Assembly (NCBI RefSeq): GCF_002407605.1
Contig: NZ_NXGV01000001.1
Location: forward strand, 509,226 to 573,225
DNA: 64,000 nt
Origin: Marinobacter sp. ANT_B65
GTDB lineage: Bacteria > Pseudomonadota > Gammaproteobacteria > Pseudomonadales > Oleiphilaceae
Direction of reading: 5' to 3'
In this document: piece after piece, positions 51,285 to 61,106 of the stretch
How positions within the stretch are numbered: position 1 is the first letter of the stretch
How the letters are laid out: every line of letters begins with the position of its first letter
Position numbers and translations under genes: made by a program
Notes under the pieces: model-generated
The model's input: the letters and a program-made list of their open reading frames with translations, nothing else
Databases searched by the model: none
Told to the model about the DNA's origin: nothing

Positions 51285-54137
51285 ATGTTTGTCAGCATCA
51301 AATGGAAGGCGGTCGCGTTCCTCAGTCTGGTACTGGTTGTCATTATTGCGGCCTGGGTTACCCAGCAGGTATTTAAAACACTCGATCACTACGAAAGCCG
51401 GATAACAGATCTTCATCTGCAACAACAGCGTGTCATTGACTGGCAGCTGGAGGAAAACGCCCTCCGCCTGTCACAACTTGCCCAGCTGATCGCCGAAAAT
51501 CCTCTGATACAAGCGGCCGACGAGAATAACCGGCAGGCGGAAATGAACCGCTTTCTCCAGCGTGAGTGGTTCAATCTCAATATCAATACCGGCATCGATT
51601 ACCTTGCTGTCTATTCAGCGCAGGGCACCCGACTGGGTTCAGCGATGAATCCTGTGTTTTTCCAGGACCCGGGCGCCTTGATCCAGGCAACCGAGCAGCT
51701 GGTGCTGGCGAGCGGCCCAGGAATGCCCCAATCCTTTCTATACTGCGGCTTTGGCTGCTCCGAGTTCGTTATCGAGCCGTTTGTTTTGGGTAACGGCTCG
51801 GAAGCTGTGATGGTGATTGGCCAGAACATTGCCGACGTAATCCAGCATTTTCAGCAGGTATCCACTGACGAACTGGCCATTCTTCTCGACGGATCGGGTG
51901 CAGACAGTGGTGATACAGGGAATGAGCGCTCGCTTGGCAACTGGAATAAACGAGTATGGGCGGCAAGTAATTTTCCAAAAACCTTTGCGCAGCTCAAGGG
52001 GGCAGAAGCAACAGCACCGTTTGACAGTCTGAGCCGTGACCACGCCTTCGACTATGAATCCCGAAGACTTCTTTTCAACAGGCTCGTCCCGACTCATTTC
52101 AAAACTGTGGGTGCGGCCCCGGATTTCGTAGCAATCATTGACGAGACCCGGCAATACAACAATCTGATCAGCTCTGTAGAAAACAGTCTATTGATCGGAG
52201 TGATGGCGCTGATCATTGCTGAAATCATTCTTATCATGTTGATACTAAGCCCGTTACGACGGCTGATAGCAGTTGTTCAGGCTCTTAACCTGTTGCCAAA
52301 GCATGAATATGTGCAAGCACAGCAGAAAATACAGGGGAGGCAGGGGTATATAAGCGACGAACTCACCCTGCTCGAGAAAAGTACACGTTTTGTCACCCAG
52401 GAACTGGAAACCCTGCATATCGAAGTTGAGCAGAAGAATCATTCTCTCAAAAACCAGATTGGCATTATTTCCCGCTCCCGCGCTTTTCTTGAGCGATTGA
52501 TCGACAGTTCCCACCTGTTTATTGTTACCCACTCTCTGGATGGGACTATTCTGACCACAAACACGAGGTTTGAGAGGGAATTCAAGCAGCCGGTTGTCAG
52601 GTTCCCGCAGATTTTCAATTCAGATACCGCCAGTGCAGACTACAACAGTAAAATTGAACTTCTGCTGAATGGCCAGCGTGACGTCGTTCAGTTCGATGCC
52701 AGGTTCACCAACGATCAGGGCCACACTGTATATGCAGACTGGACCTGCTCGCTGGTCGAAAACGAAAACGGGCAATCTGTTGTTCTTGCTACCGGCGTTG
52801 ATCTGACCCAGCGCAAGCGGGACGAGCAGGCGCTGGAATGGCTGGCAAATAATGATCCTTTAACCTGCATAGGAAATCGCAGGGCTTTCCAGCATGATTT
52901 GGCAAAGGTTCTCGGAACCGGAGCCTCGGGTGCCATAATCTTTATTGATATAAACCGATTCAAACAGATCAACGATCTGTATGGCCATGCGGTCGGTGAC
53001 AGCGTGCTGATTCAGATTGCCAACGCACTGACTGCGAATGTGCGGGCCAGTGACTCCATCAGCCGGCTGGCAGGGGACGAATTCACCATTATCCTGCCTG
53101 GTATCACGCGGGCTCAGCTTCAGGCTGTGCTCGCCAAACTCTCAGTCCAGCTCAATGGCGAAATTCTCATTCCGGCGGAGAACCGCACGGCTGAATACAG
53201 CGTCAGCATTGGCGCGGCCCTGATTCCGGACCACGGTACAACAGAGCAGGAGCTGGTGGTGCATGCTGACATGGCGATGTACCGGGCCAAGAAAAAAGGC
53301 GTTAATCAATGGCAGATCTTTGATCCGGCTGATAACAACCTTGAGGTTCTGCGCCGGGATCATGATCTGACGGCGCTGCTGAAGCGCGCCCTGTCTGAAG
53401 ACGGTCTGTTCGAGCTGCATTTCCAGCCCATTCTGTTCCTTAAGGAAAACAAGATAAGCCATCATGAGGTCCTTCTGAGGCTGAAAGACAGTTCTGGCGC
53501 CCCTGTTTTTCCCAGCGAATTTATCCCTGCAGCAGAGCGCATGGGGTTGATCCGGCTGGTCGATACCTGGGTGCTTGAGCATGCTATCCAGAGACTGGCC
53601 GCAGAAGATGCTGAGGGTTATCCCGTCAGTTTTGCTGTCAACGTGTCAGCGCCAACACTACAGTCGGCGGGCTTGCCGGAGATATTGGCCGGGCTTGTCC
53701 GAAAATATCAGATTAACCCCGGCCAACTGATTCTGGAGCTGACAGAAACCGCTTACATTGAGAACTTCCAGATGGTTTTGTCGAACCTGGAAGAAATTAA
53801 CGCCATGGGGGTCATGGTTGCTCTGGATGACTTTGGCGTCGGCTTCTCATCATTCAGCTATCTCAAGAAGTTGCCTCTGAGCTACGTCAAGCTCGATGGC
53901 TCGTACATTCTGGACCTGGACACGAGTCCTGATAACCAGGTGTTTGTTGAAAGCCTGACCAACATGGTCAACGCATTCGGAATGCAGACGATTGCAGAAT
54001 TCGTAGAAGACGAAGTGACGCTGATAAAATTACGGGAGCTGGGTGTTGATTTCGCTCAAGGCTATTACATTGGTAAACCGTCGCCCGTGCTGATAAAGGG
54101 TGGCGCAGACGGCCACCCTTTTCCTGGAAAGCTCTAA
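51285..54137 (+). CDS. Membrane-bound sensor with PAS, GGDEF and EAL domains, 950 aa
   Basis: The first membrane helix is at about residues 8-28 (AFLSLVLVVIIAAWVTQQVF). A long periplasmic sensor follows to about residue 300, then a second helix (NSLLIGVMALIIAEIILIMLI). A coiled segment and PAS domain (about 400-510) lead to a GGDEF domain with the active loop AGDEF, preceded by RASD five residues upstream (an I-site-like RxxD). The EAL domain begins HEVLLRLK and contains ELTETAYIE, ALDDFGVGFSSFSYLKKLP, VKLDGSYI and AEFVEDE, so both cyclase and phosphodiesterase could be active. It is cotranscribed with the periplasmic binding and porin genes. A terminator-like hairpin lies within its 3' end. 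Confidence 0.87.
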   Translation: MFVSIKWKAVAFLSLVLVVIIAAWVTQQVFKTLDHYESRITDLHLQQQRVIDWQLEENALRLSQLAQLIAENPLIQAADENNRQAEMNRFLQREWFNLNINTGIDYLAVYSAQGTRLGSAMNPVFFQDPGALIQATEQLVLASGPGMPQSFLYCGFGCSEFVIEPFVLGNGSEAVMVIGQNIADVIQHFQQVSTDELAILLDGSGADSGDTGNERSLGNWNKRVWAASNFPKTFAQLKGAEATAPFDSLSRDHAFDYESRRLLFNRLVPTHFKTVGAAPDFVAIIDETRQYNNLISSVENSLLIGVMALIIAEIILIMLILSPLRRLIAVVQALNLLPKHEYVQAQQKIQGRQGYISDELTLLEKSTRFVTQELETLHIEVEQKNHSLKNQIGIISRSRAFLERLIDSSHLFIVTHSLDGTILTTNTRFEREFKQPVVRFPQIFNSDTASADYNSKIELLLNGQRDVVQFDARFTNDQGHTVYADWTCSLVENENGQSVVLATGVDLTQRKRDEQALEWLANNDPLTCIGNRRAFQHDLAKVLGTGASGAIIFIDINRFKQINDLYGHAVGDSVLIQIANALTANVRASDSISRLAGDEFTIILPGITRAQLQAVLAKLSVQLNGEILIPAENRTAEYSVSIGAALIPDHGTTEQELVVHADMAMYRAKKKGVNQWQIFDPADNNLEVLRRDHDLTALLKRALSEDGLFELHFQPILFLKENKISHHEVLLRLKDSSGAPVFPSEFIPAAERMGLIRLVDTWVLEHAIQRLAAEDAEGYPVSFAVNVSAPTLQSAGLPEILAGLVRKYQINPGQLILELTETAYIENFQMVLSNLEEINAMGVMVALDDFGVGFSSFSYLKKLPLSYVKLDGSYILDLDTSPDNQVFVESLTNMVNAFGMQTIAEFVEDEVTLIKLRELGVDFAQGYYIGKPSPVLIKGGADGHPFPGKL
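54096..54120 (+). terminator. Terminator-like hairpin within the 3' end of the GGDEF-EAL gene
   Basis: Nine-nt arms (54096-54104 and 54112-54120) around a 7-nt loop are followed by TTCC, giving a run of four T with the arm's last two bases. It lies just before the stop codon. The T-run is short, so termination is likely partial. Confidence 0.45.
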
Positions 54138-54270
54138 TCTGATTGTCCGCCCCGCTTTTTTTTAGGGTTTGCCGGTCAGCATTCTTCTGTGTGTAGTATC
54201 CTTTCGCAACAACCAGCACTTCGATTAATGCGAAGTTAATCCTCTTAACTTTTGGAGCAGGAGTTCAATA

Positions 54271-54726
54271 ATGGCGGAATCATCACTTAAGGAACAACTG
54301 AGTACCGCGGTAAAAAACGCAATGAGGAGCAAGGATAAGGTCCGGCTTGTCACTCTGCGTATGGCGCAGGCAGCGATCAAACAGATCGAGATTGATGAGC
54401 GCCGCGAGCTGGATGACGAGGACGTTCTTAAGGTGCTGGACAAAATGCTCAAGCAGCGCCGGGATTCCGCCCGTCAGTATGATGATGCCGGTCGTGAGGA
54501 GCTGGGCGACAAGGAACGGGCGGAAATGCTGATTATTGAAGAATTCATGCCTGCAGCCCTCGCTGAAGATGAACTGGATGATCTGATTCGTGCCGCAATC
54601 AGCTCAACTGATGCTCAAGGCATGCAGGATATGGGGCGTGTGATGAATGAACTGCGCCCGCAGGTACTTGGCCGGGTCGAAATGGGCCATCTGGGCAAGA
54701 AGGTGCGGGCCGCGCTGGCGGGCTAA
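54271..54726 (+). CDS. yqeY: GatB/YqeY domain protein
   Basis: Complete YqeY family pattern of about 150 residues: SLKEQLSTAVKNAMRSKDKVRLVTLRMAQAAIKQIEIDERRELDDEDVLKVLDKMLKQRRDS near the N-terminus and EFMPAALAEDELDDLIRAAI, QDMGRVMNELRPQVLGRVEMG toward the end. YqeY resembles the tRNA-binding tail of GatB; its role is not settled. It is often found between rpsU and dnaG, but neither is adjacent here. GCAGGAG precedes the ATG at 54271. Confidence 0.9.
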   Translation: MAESSLKEQLSTAVKNAMRSKDKVRLVTLRMAQAAIKQIEIDERRELDDEDVLKVLDKMLKQRRDSARQYDDAGREELGDKERAEMLIIEEFMPAALAEDELDDLIRAAISSTDAQGMQDMGRVMNELRPQVLGRVEMGHLGKKVRAALAG

Positions 54727-54765
54727 TGCCCACCAGAGGTTAGTACTGCCAGGTAAGGAAACAAC

Positions 54766-54951
54766 TCAGTGACGCGGGTTGCTGTTACCGGGTGACGCCT
54801 TATCATCGGATGAGTTGTCACCCGGTGTGAGGTAGTAGTCCTTCTCTTCAATGGTCTTTACATCAGGGTCTTCAATGCTGTTTTTGCGACGGCCCTGATA
54901 TAGCCAGTAAGCTACCGCGGCACCAATAATGACCAGTACGATCCATTTCAT
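54766..54951 (-). CDS. Small membrane protein, 61 aa
   Basis: The ATG at 54951 is preceded by GGAGGAACGGAC and starts MKWIVLVIIGAAVAYWLYQGRRKN, one membrane helix with a basic cytoplasmic edge. The remainder is polar and acidic (SIEDPDVKTIEEKDYYLTPGDN). The good ribosome site and plausible topology make it a likely real gene. No function can be assigned. Confidence 0.6.
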   Translation of the reverse strand: MKWIVLVIIGAAVAYWLYQGRRKNSIEDPDVKTIEEKDYYLTPGDNSSDDKASPGNSNPRH

Positions 54952-55060
54952 GTCCGTTCCTCCGCCCATTGATATACCCTCTATTCAGGCATGCCGCAGG
55001 GCGCTCCGTCAATGTTGATTATGCCTCCGCACTACAGTCCCTTCCGCAAGGTGCCGTAAT

Positions 55061-55558
55061 TCAGGTGGCGGGAGTCCAGAGACTCTGCAACTGGCCCAGT
55101 AATGAAGAGCCAACACCCTGGTCTCCCAGAAAGCTCATCACAATTGGTACGAATTGCTGGATCATGGAGCTATCCATGCCCAGCGCTGAGAAAGCCGATG
55201 TTACTTCGGACATGGATGAAATATTGGAAAGCATGCTTCCAGTCAGGCTGTTATCTCCCCCCAGCAGGCTGGAGAGGCCTGAAGCATTGCTGGTGAGAGA
55301 ACTTATGGTGTCTGAGCCAAGCTCACTTTTAGCCAGCTGCAGTAATGCACCTGTACCACCCATTGCCTGGGTTTCTGTGACGCCGAGCTGGTTTTCAAGC
55401 AGGCCCAGCAGTTGCTGGGCTTCGCCGGTGACTTCGGTTGTTGAGGTAAGTGCTTGTGTTCCGTTGGACAGGGCGTTGTCCAAGCTGAAAGCACCTGCAG
55501 CAGGCGCTAGCAGATAGATGCTTGAAACAAAGAGAAACTTTTTGAGAATGGCGTTCAT
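55061..55558 (-). CDS. DUF2780-type exported protein, 165 aa
   Basis: A signal peptide (FLFVSSIYLLAPAAGAFS) precedes a helical, Ser/Gly/Gln-rich domain of DUF2780/VcgC type: LLGLLENQLGVTETQAMGGTGALLQLAKSELGSDTISSL, then the FSALGMDSSMIQQFVPIVMSFLGDQG end. It is probably periplasmic; function unknown. I place the start at the ATG at 55558 (MNAILKKFL); the frame is open to 55645. It is divergent from the COG0523 GTPase gene, with the Zur box between them closer to the latter. Confidence 0.82.
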   Translation of the reverse strand: MNAILKKFLFVSSIYLLAPAAGAFSLDNALSNGTQALTSTTEVTGEAQQLLGLLENQLGVTETQAMGGTGALLQLAKSELGSDTISSLTSNASGLSSLLGGDNSLTGSMLSNISSMSEVTSAFSALGMDSSMIQQFVPIVMSFLGDQGVGSSLLGQLQSLWTPAT

Positions 55559-55686
55559 TTTCACGTCCTGCGGAAGTGGAGAATTAGTGTCCTGACAATA
55601 TATGGGGGTGGGATAGCAAAATAAAAGTGCGGGAAACCGAGACATGTCACTTGCCCCCTCTCACGCTGCTTTCAATCAGTCTTGTC

Positions 55687-55706
55687 GTTATGTTATAACG
55701 TGATAA
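55687..55706. promoter_or_regulatory. Zur box upstream of the COG0523 GTPase
   Basis: The run GTTATGTTATAACGTGATAA matches the Zur consensus (ATGTTATA core, with AT-rich outer arms) and lies about 36 nt before the GTPase start codon, overlapping its promoter zone. It suggests induction by zinc starvation. Confidence 0.7.
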
Positions 55707-55741
55707 ATCTGTCAAGACAGAGCTCGGGAATGTCCCTTTAA

Positions 55742-56734
55742 ATGTCAGTCTCCAAACCGATTCCAACTAACGTAATCACTGGGTTTCTGGGTGTCGGAAA
55801 AACTACCGCCATTCTGCACCTGCTGAAGCATAAGCCTGAAGCTGAGCGTTGGGCTGTGCTGGTCAATGAGTTTGGCAAAGTGGGTATCGATGGCAGTGTG
55901 TTCGCCGGGCACGAAAGCGGGCAGCAGGGGGTGTTCATCCGCGAGGTGCCTGGTGGCTGCATGTGTTGCGCCGCTGGTTTGCCGATGCAGGTTGCGCTGA
56001 ATATGCTGATCGCCCGGGCCAAACCGGATCGTCTGTTGATTGAGCCTACCGGCCTTGGCCACCCGAAAGAGGTGCTGGAGGTATTGAGATCAGAGCACTA
56101 CCGGGAAGTTCTGGACCTGAGGGCAACAGTTACTCTGGTTGATGCCCGAAAGATTCACGATCAACGGTACGTAAACCACGCAACATTTAACCAGCAACTG
56201 AATGTTGCTGACGTTATTGTTGCCAGCAAAGCCGATCAGTATCAGCCTTCGGATTTTCCGGCGCTTCTGAATTATCTGGGCACAGCGCAAAAGAAATCGG
56301 TTTTCCAGGCGAGTTGGGGTGGGCTGGAACCTGTCTGGCTGGACGTTTCAGCCGAAGATCATAGACTCTCAGGCCCCAATCCTGATTTGAACCTTGCCAC
56401 TTCGTTTGTTAAACAAGCCAATATTCCGGCAGAAGGCTACCTCGGCTCTGGCAATAAAGACGAGGGTTTTTACAGTCAGGGCTGGGTGTTCAGTGCTGAA
56501 TGGGTTTTCGATGCGAACAGGCTTTCTGCGCTACTGACAGGTGCGGACGCCGAGCGCATTAAAGGCGTATTCAGAACCAATCAGGGTGTTATTGCCTACG
56601 ACAAGGCGGATAACGTACTCTCAGAGACGGAACTGGATAACAGCCTTGATAGCCGGCTTGAATGCATCAGTGCCGGCAAGCACGCGCTTGAGTATCTGGA
56701 AGAAGCTGTGACTGCCTGTGTAGTATCCCGGTAG
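55742..56734 (+). CDS. COG0523 (CobW/ZNG1-type) metallochaperone GTPase, 330 aa
   Basis: G1 Walker A FLGVGKTTAI, the metal motif GGCMCCAA (CxxC), EPTGLGHP (G3-like) and SKAD (G4) are all present, with the C-terminal CobW domain after residue 200. Family members insert or supply zinc or other metals to target proteins. The Zur box upstream indicates a zinc-starvation role, like ZagA/YciC. The ATG at 55742 is adjacent to the control region. CorA follows 74 nt downstream on the same strand. Confidence 0.9.
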   Translation: MSVSKPIPTNVITGFLGVGKTTAILHLLKHKPEAERWAVLVNEFGKVGIDGSVFAGHESGQQGVFIREVPGGCMCCAAGLPMQVALNMLIARAKPDRLLIEPTGLGHPKEVLEVLRSEHYREVLDLRATVTLVDARKIHDQRYVNHATFNQQLNVADVIVASKADQYQPSDFPALLNYLGTAQKKSVFQASWGGLEPVWLDVSAEDHRLSGPNPDLNLATSFVKQANIPAEGYLGSGNKDEGFYSQGWVFSAEWVFDANRLSALLTGADAERIKGVFRTNQGVIAYDKADNVLSETELDNSLDSRLECISAGKHALEYLEEAVTACVVSR

Positions 56735-56808
56735 GCTTCGTGGAGCAGGTGAAGCTACGCGGTGCGAGCAGGCCACTGAATGACTATAGCTTGCCCGGAG
56801 AATGAGTT

Positions 56809-57882
56809 ATGGCTTTTTTTAACAACCACTATCACCGCCCGGGCGCGGCACCCGGAACTCTTGTGGCCACACAGAAACCGGTAACGCCGGTCACAATTCA
56901 GCTGATTGACTATACGGATTCCTCGATTGAGGAGCATCGCCTTGCTTCAGCGCGCGATTGCCAGCAATTTCTGGCCCGCGACACCAAAACCTGGATTCAG
57001 GTGAATGGGCATGTGGATCCCGACACGCTCAAGAGCTTTGGTGAGATGTTTGATCTCCACGATCTGGCACTGGAAGATGTCATCAACTGTGGTCAGCGCC
57101 CCAAAACTGAACTTTACGATGATCAGCTTTTCATCATCGCTGCGATGCCCGTTTACGATGGCAGGAATCTTGAACTGGTTCAGGTCAGCCTGTTTGTCGG
57201 CAAAAATTACCTGATCTGTTTTTGTCCTCTGGCTGATGATCCTTTCGAGCCGGTGCGCAAGCGTATGCGACAACCCGGTAACCGCCGTTTTGCAAGCCGT
57301 GGGATTGATTATCTGCTGTATGCTCTTGTGGATTTCATTATCGATGCCGGTTTCCCGGTACTGGAGCAATTCGGCGGCCAGCTTGAAGCTCTTGAGGAAG
57401 ACTTGCTGGACAGTCCCGATCAGAACACCCTGTCGTCATTGCATGAGCTTAAAAGGGAACTCCTGACCTTGCGGAGGGTACTCTGGCCGCAGCGCGACCT
57501 TGTTGCGACGCTGATGCGGGGCGAGGACGAACTGATCCGTGCGGACACACTGGTGTATTTCCGGGATTGCTATGGCCACAGCATTCAGATAATCGAATTA
57601 CTTGAGAGCTTTCGTGACATGTCCACCAGCATGCTCGACCTCTACCTCTCCAGTGTGAGTCAGCGTACCAACGATACGATGAGGGTGCTGACGATTATCG
57701 CGACCATTTTTATTCCGCTGACGTTTGTGGTGGGCGTCTACGGGATGAATTTCAATCACCCTGACAGCCCCTGGGCTATGCCGGAACTGCATTGGTATTA
57801 TGGCTACCCGATGGTTTGGGGCATCATGGTGATAACCGTTCTGGGCCTGGTCTGGTTTTTCAGGCGCCGGCACTGGATATAG
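56809..57882 (+). CDS. corA: CorA-family divalent cation transporter, 357 aa
   Basis: The long cytoplasmic N-terminal domain (DLHDLALEDVINCGQRPKTELYDDQLFIIA) leads to the pore-forming C-terminus. There, a first membrane helix follows SQRTNDTMRVLTIIATIFIPLTFVVGVYGMNF with the GMNF selectivity motif, and a second helix ends in RRRHWI. It imports magnesium, or in the ZntB branch exports zinc. Proximity to a Zur-controlled GTPase raises the zinc possibility, but the sequence resembles CorA. It converges with the large GGDEF-EAL gene, 11 nt apart. Confidence 0.9.
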   Translation: MAFFNNHYHRPGAAPGTLVATQKPVTPVTIQLIDYTDSSIEEHRLASARDCQQFLARDTKTWIQVNGHVDPDTLKSFGEMFDLHDLALEDVINCGQRPKTELYDDQLFIIAAMPVYDGRNLELVQVSLFVGKNYLICFCPLADDPFEPVRKRMRQPGNRRFASRGIDYLLYALVDFIIDAGFPVLEQFGGQLEALEEDLLDSPDQNTLSSLHELKRELLTLRRVLWPQRDLVATLMRGEDELIRADTLVYFRDCYGHSIQIIELLESFRDMSTSMLDLYLSSVSQRTNDTMRVLTIIATIFIPLTFVVGVYGMNFNHPDSPWAMPELHWYYGYPMVWGIMVITVLGLVWFFRRRHWI

Positions 57883-57893
57883 CACATGATCTC

Positions 57894-60800
57894 TCAGACC
57901 GGCTTCATGCTGTTTATGAGGAAGGCTTCGAACTCCTCAGCGGGCAGGGGCCGGGAAAACAGGTAACCCTGTCCATTGTCGCAGCCAATGTCCAGCAGCA
58001 GGCGGCGTTGAGCGTCGGTTTCAACGCCTTCTGCAGTGACCTTCAGGCCGAGCTTATGAGCCATGATTACGATAGCTTCGGAAAGCGCCAGGTCGTTCTG
58101 GTCGGTTTCCAGGCTCCTGATAAAAGACTGGTCAATCTTCAGAAAGTCGATATCAAACCGCTTGAGGTAAGAGAGGGCTGAGTAGCCCACACCAAAATCA
58201 TCAATAGCCACCTGAATCCCGGCATCACGAAATTGCAGCAGTTTGTCTTTCACATCCTTGCTGGCATTAAGAAGCAGACCTTCGGTAATTTCTATGCTCA
58301 GGTATTTTTCATCCAGCCCCAGAGTCCTCAGGTGCGTCAGCCACTCCGTGATATTCAGGGTCTCGCTCTGAAACTGTACCGGAGATACGTTGATTGATAC
58401 CGGTACTCCAGCATCAAACAGATCAACCCAGCGTTTGGCTTTGGCTGCTGCGTCCCGGAACACCCAGTCACCAATCCCGACAATCAGCCCGCTTTCTTCC
58501 GCCAGGGGAATAAACTCTACGGGGCTGATGATTCCGTGTTCCGGATGATTCCAGCGTATCAGAGCTTCGGCTTTGACGATGAGCCCGCTGTTCAGATTAA
58601 TGATCGGCTGGAAATACAGCTCGAACTCGTTTTTTTCGACAGCTACACGCATATCGGTGATCAGGCTCAGGCGTTTCTGGGCTGACTCCTGCAGGGTGCG
58701 GGTAAAATAACTGATGCGGTTGCGCCCGGAAGTCTTGGATGCATACATGGCCTGGTCGGCGTTGCTGATCAGCTGGTCAACATCTGAAGCATCGCCCGGG
58801 CAGAAACTGATACCGATGCTGGCCGGCGCATAGATTGTCTCTCCGTTGATAAAATAGGGCGCGGCCAGTTCGCTGATGATCTGTTCGGCAACTTTTTCAG
58901 CATCGATGGTCTGTGTCAGATCACGCAGGATTACGGTGAACTCGTCGCCGCCCATCCGGGCCACGGTATCTGCGCCCCTTACGCAATGGAGGATACGTTC
59001 TGCTGTCTTTACCAGTAACTGGTCACCTACCGGGTGCCCGAGAGTGTCGTTCACATCCTTGAAGTGGTCCAGGTCGATAAACAGCAGGGCCAGCATGGAC
59101 CTTTCACGCCGGGATTTTCGGATTTCCTGTTCAAGCCGGTCCTGGAACATGTACCGGTTTGGCAGATCGGTCAGAAAGTCGTAGTTTGCCTGGCGCCAGA
59201 TCACTTCGTCAGAACGGATCTTGTTGGTGATGTCTGAGCCCATGGCCACATAGCAGTGAACGTCACCGGTATCTGTGTAAATGGTATTGATAGTGAGCCA
59301 TTCCGGAAAGGTCCCTCCGTCCTTGCGACGATTCCAGACCTCACCCTGCCAGGAACCCTGTTCCTCTATATTTTGCCACATGGCCTGAAAAAAGTCGGCA
59401 TCATGGCGGCCGGAGTGAAGAATAGCCGGATCTTTGCCCTTGATTTCTTCAAGGGTGTAGCCGGTTGTTTCTACAAAGGCGGGGTTGATGGCAATAATTT
59501 TGTTCTGTGCGTCTGTCACAAGCACTGCTTCGGAGCTGTTGCGGTAGATGGCGGCGGCAAGATAGAGCTCTTCCTGCGACCGGACCCTCTCGATAGCTAT
59601 GCCCATCAGGGTGCCTGCGTTTTCTATCAGCGCGATTTCCTGGTCGTCCGGTCGGCCCGGTTTCTGGCGATAGATGGCAAAGGTACCCAGTACCTTGCCT
59701 GATTTGGAGAGAATAGGTTCAGACCAACAAGCTGCAAGGCCGGCCCTGGCTGCTACTTCCCTGTTGTTTTCCCAATAGGGGTGAGACGAGATATCTTCGA
59801 CAATGGTACGCTCTCCCGTAAATGCGGAGGTGCCGCATGAGCCGACTCCGGGGCCAATCTTCAGGTGCGCGGTAAGTTCATTGTAGAAGTCAGGGAGGCT
59901 GGGTGCGGCGCCATTTTGAAGGTGTGTTCCATCGTCGTTCATAAGCAGAATCGAGCACATGGACTGGGGATAGATTGCCTCAGCGGATTCGATAACCTGC
60001 AGCATGATTTCATCCAGAGAGCTGCCTCTGGCGACCGTCTCAAGAGCCAGTCGCCGCATCTGTTCCCGGCGTTCCTCCATCTTTCGGCGTGTAATGTTTT
60101 CAACCAGCACGACAATATACGCCAGGCTAGCATCTGCATTGCGAACGGCTCGGGCCGCCAGAAGCCCGTCGACAACATCACCGGATTTCCGGATATATCG
60201 CTTTTCAATCATGAAGTCATTAACTGAACCCTCAATTAACTGGTTTAAAAGGGTCTGGCTGGTTTCCCTGTCATCGGGGTGGGTTAGTTCGACCCAGCTC
60301 AGCGTTTTGAACTCATCATAGGTGTAACCAAACATGTCACACAAAGCCTGGTTAACCTCTAACCAGTTTTTGTCAGGGAGGATGGCCGCCATACCGAACA
60401 TGGCTCGCTCAAAATAGGCCCGGAACCTCTGCTCATTGGCTTGCAGGGCTTCCAGTGCGTCACGGCGCGCCTGATCGCGGTCGAAGATGTCGAGCGCGAA
60501 GGTAAGGTCGTAAGCCATTTCGTCGAGAAGATTGACCGTATCACTGTCGAAGAAGTTTTCTTCCTCGTGATAAACCGATAGAACTGCAAAAGGCTGTCCG
60601 TTCCTCGGGATGGGAAAACTGCCACAACTGCCCCAGTGAAAGTGTTTCGCCTGGCCCGGGAGCTGCGTCGATAGTGGTTCGTCGGGCCATTTATTGATGA
60701 CTACGGAGTGGTTGCCACGATAGGCCGTAACGAGAGGCACCTGCTCTTCCGCTTGGTCCTGGTGCGTCGAGATCCGGAGAGTCTTCAGGTAGTCTGTATT

Positions 60801-61106
60801 TGCGCCGTAACTGGCTATTGGAACAATGTGTTCTGATTCCGGGTCGCTAATCCCGACCCAGGCCATGCTGACGCCACCGTATTCGACGGCGATCTTGCAG
60901 ACCATGGGAAAGAGTTCTTTTTCATCACTTATACGAATAATGGCGTGATTATGTTCACTGAGAGTCTGGTATATCTGCGTCAACCGGTGAATGCGGGCAT
61001 GTGTTGATTCACCCTTGGAGATAGTCAACGGGGCATTGTGGCGCCTTTTTTTCTGTTCGGCCTCATTATCCAAGGGGGGCATCAAACTGGTGCTCTCTGT
61101 GGCCAA
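57894..61106 (-). CDS. GAF-PAS-GAF-PAS-GGDEF-EAL signalling protein, 1070 aa
   Basis: No membrane segment is seen, so it is cytoplasmic. Domains in order: GAF (about 55-205), PAS (215-335), GAF (350-520), PAS (525-645, ending AMGSDITNKIRSDEV), GGDEF (650-815) and EAL (830-1065). The GGDEF loop MGGDEF is intact, with an RGAD I-site five residues before it. The EAL domain has AEALIRWNHPEHG, EITEGLLL, AIDDFGVGYSALSYLKRFDIDFLKIDQSFI and AEGVETDAQ, so both activities are plausible. The ATG at 61106 starts MATESTSLMPPL. It is divergent from the frnE-like gene. Confidence 0.9.
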   Translation of the reverse strand: MATESTSLMPPLDNEAEQKKRRHNAPLTISKGESTHARIHRLTQIYQTLSEHNHAIIRISDEKELFPMVCKIAVEYGGVSMAWVGISDPESEHIVPIASYGANTDYLKTLRISTHQDQAEEQVPLVTAYRGNHSVVINKWPDEPLSTQLPGQAKHFHWGSCGSFPIPRNGQPFAVLSVYHEEENFFDSDTVNLLDEMAYDLTFALDIFDRDQARRDALEALQANEQRFRAYFERAMFGMAAILPDKNWLEVNQALCDMFGYTYDEFKTLSWVELTHPDDRETSQTLLNQLIEGSVNDFMIEKRYIRKSGDVVDGLLAARAVRNADASLAYIVVLVENITRRKMEERREQMRRLALETVARGSSLDEIMLQVIESAEAIYPQSMCSILLMNDDGTHLQNGAAPSLPDFYNELTAHLKIGPGVGSCGTSAFTGERTIVEDISSHPYWENNREVAARAGLAACWSEPILSKSGKVLGTFAIYRQKPGRPDDQEIALIENAGTLMGIAIERVRSQEELYLAAAIYRNSSEAVLVTDAQNKIIAINPAFVETTGYTLEEIKGKDPAILHSGRHDADFFQAMWQNIEEQGSWQGEVWNRRKDGGTFPEWLTINTIYTDTGDVHCYVAMGSDITNKIRSDEVIWRQANYDFLTDLPNRYMFQDRLEQEIRKSRRERSMLALLFIDLDHFKDVNDTLGHPVGDQLLVKTAERILHCVRGADTVARMGGDEFTVILRDLTQTIDAEKVAEQIISELAAPYFINGETIYAPASIGISFCPGDASDVDQLISNADQAMYASKTSGRNRISYFTRTLQESAQKRLSLITDMRVAVEKNEFELYFQPIINLNSGLIVKAEALIRWNHPEHGIISPVEFIPLAEESGLIVGIGDWVFRDAAAKAKRWVDLFDAGVPVSINVSPVQFQSETLNITEWLTHLRTLGLDEKYLSIEITEGLLLNASKDVKDKLLQFRDAGIQVAIDDFGVGYSALSYLKRFDIDFLKIDQSFIRSLETDQNDLALSEAIVIMAHKLGLKVTAEGVETDAQRRLLLDIGCDNGQGYLFSRPLPAEEFEAFLINSMKPV

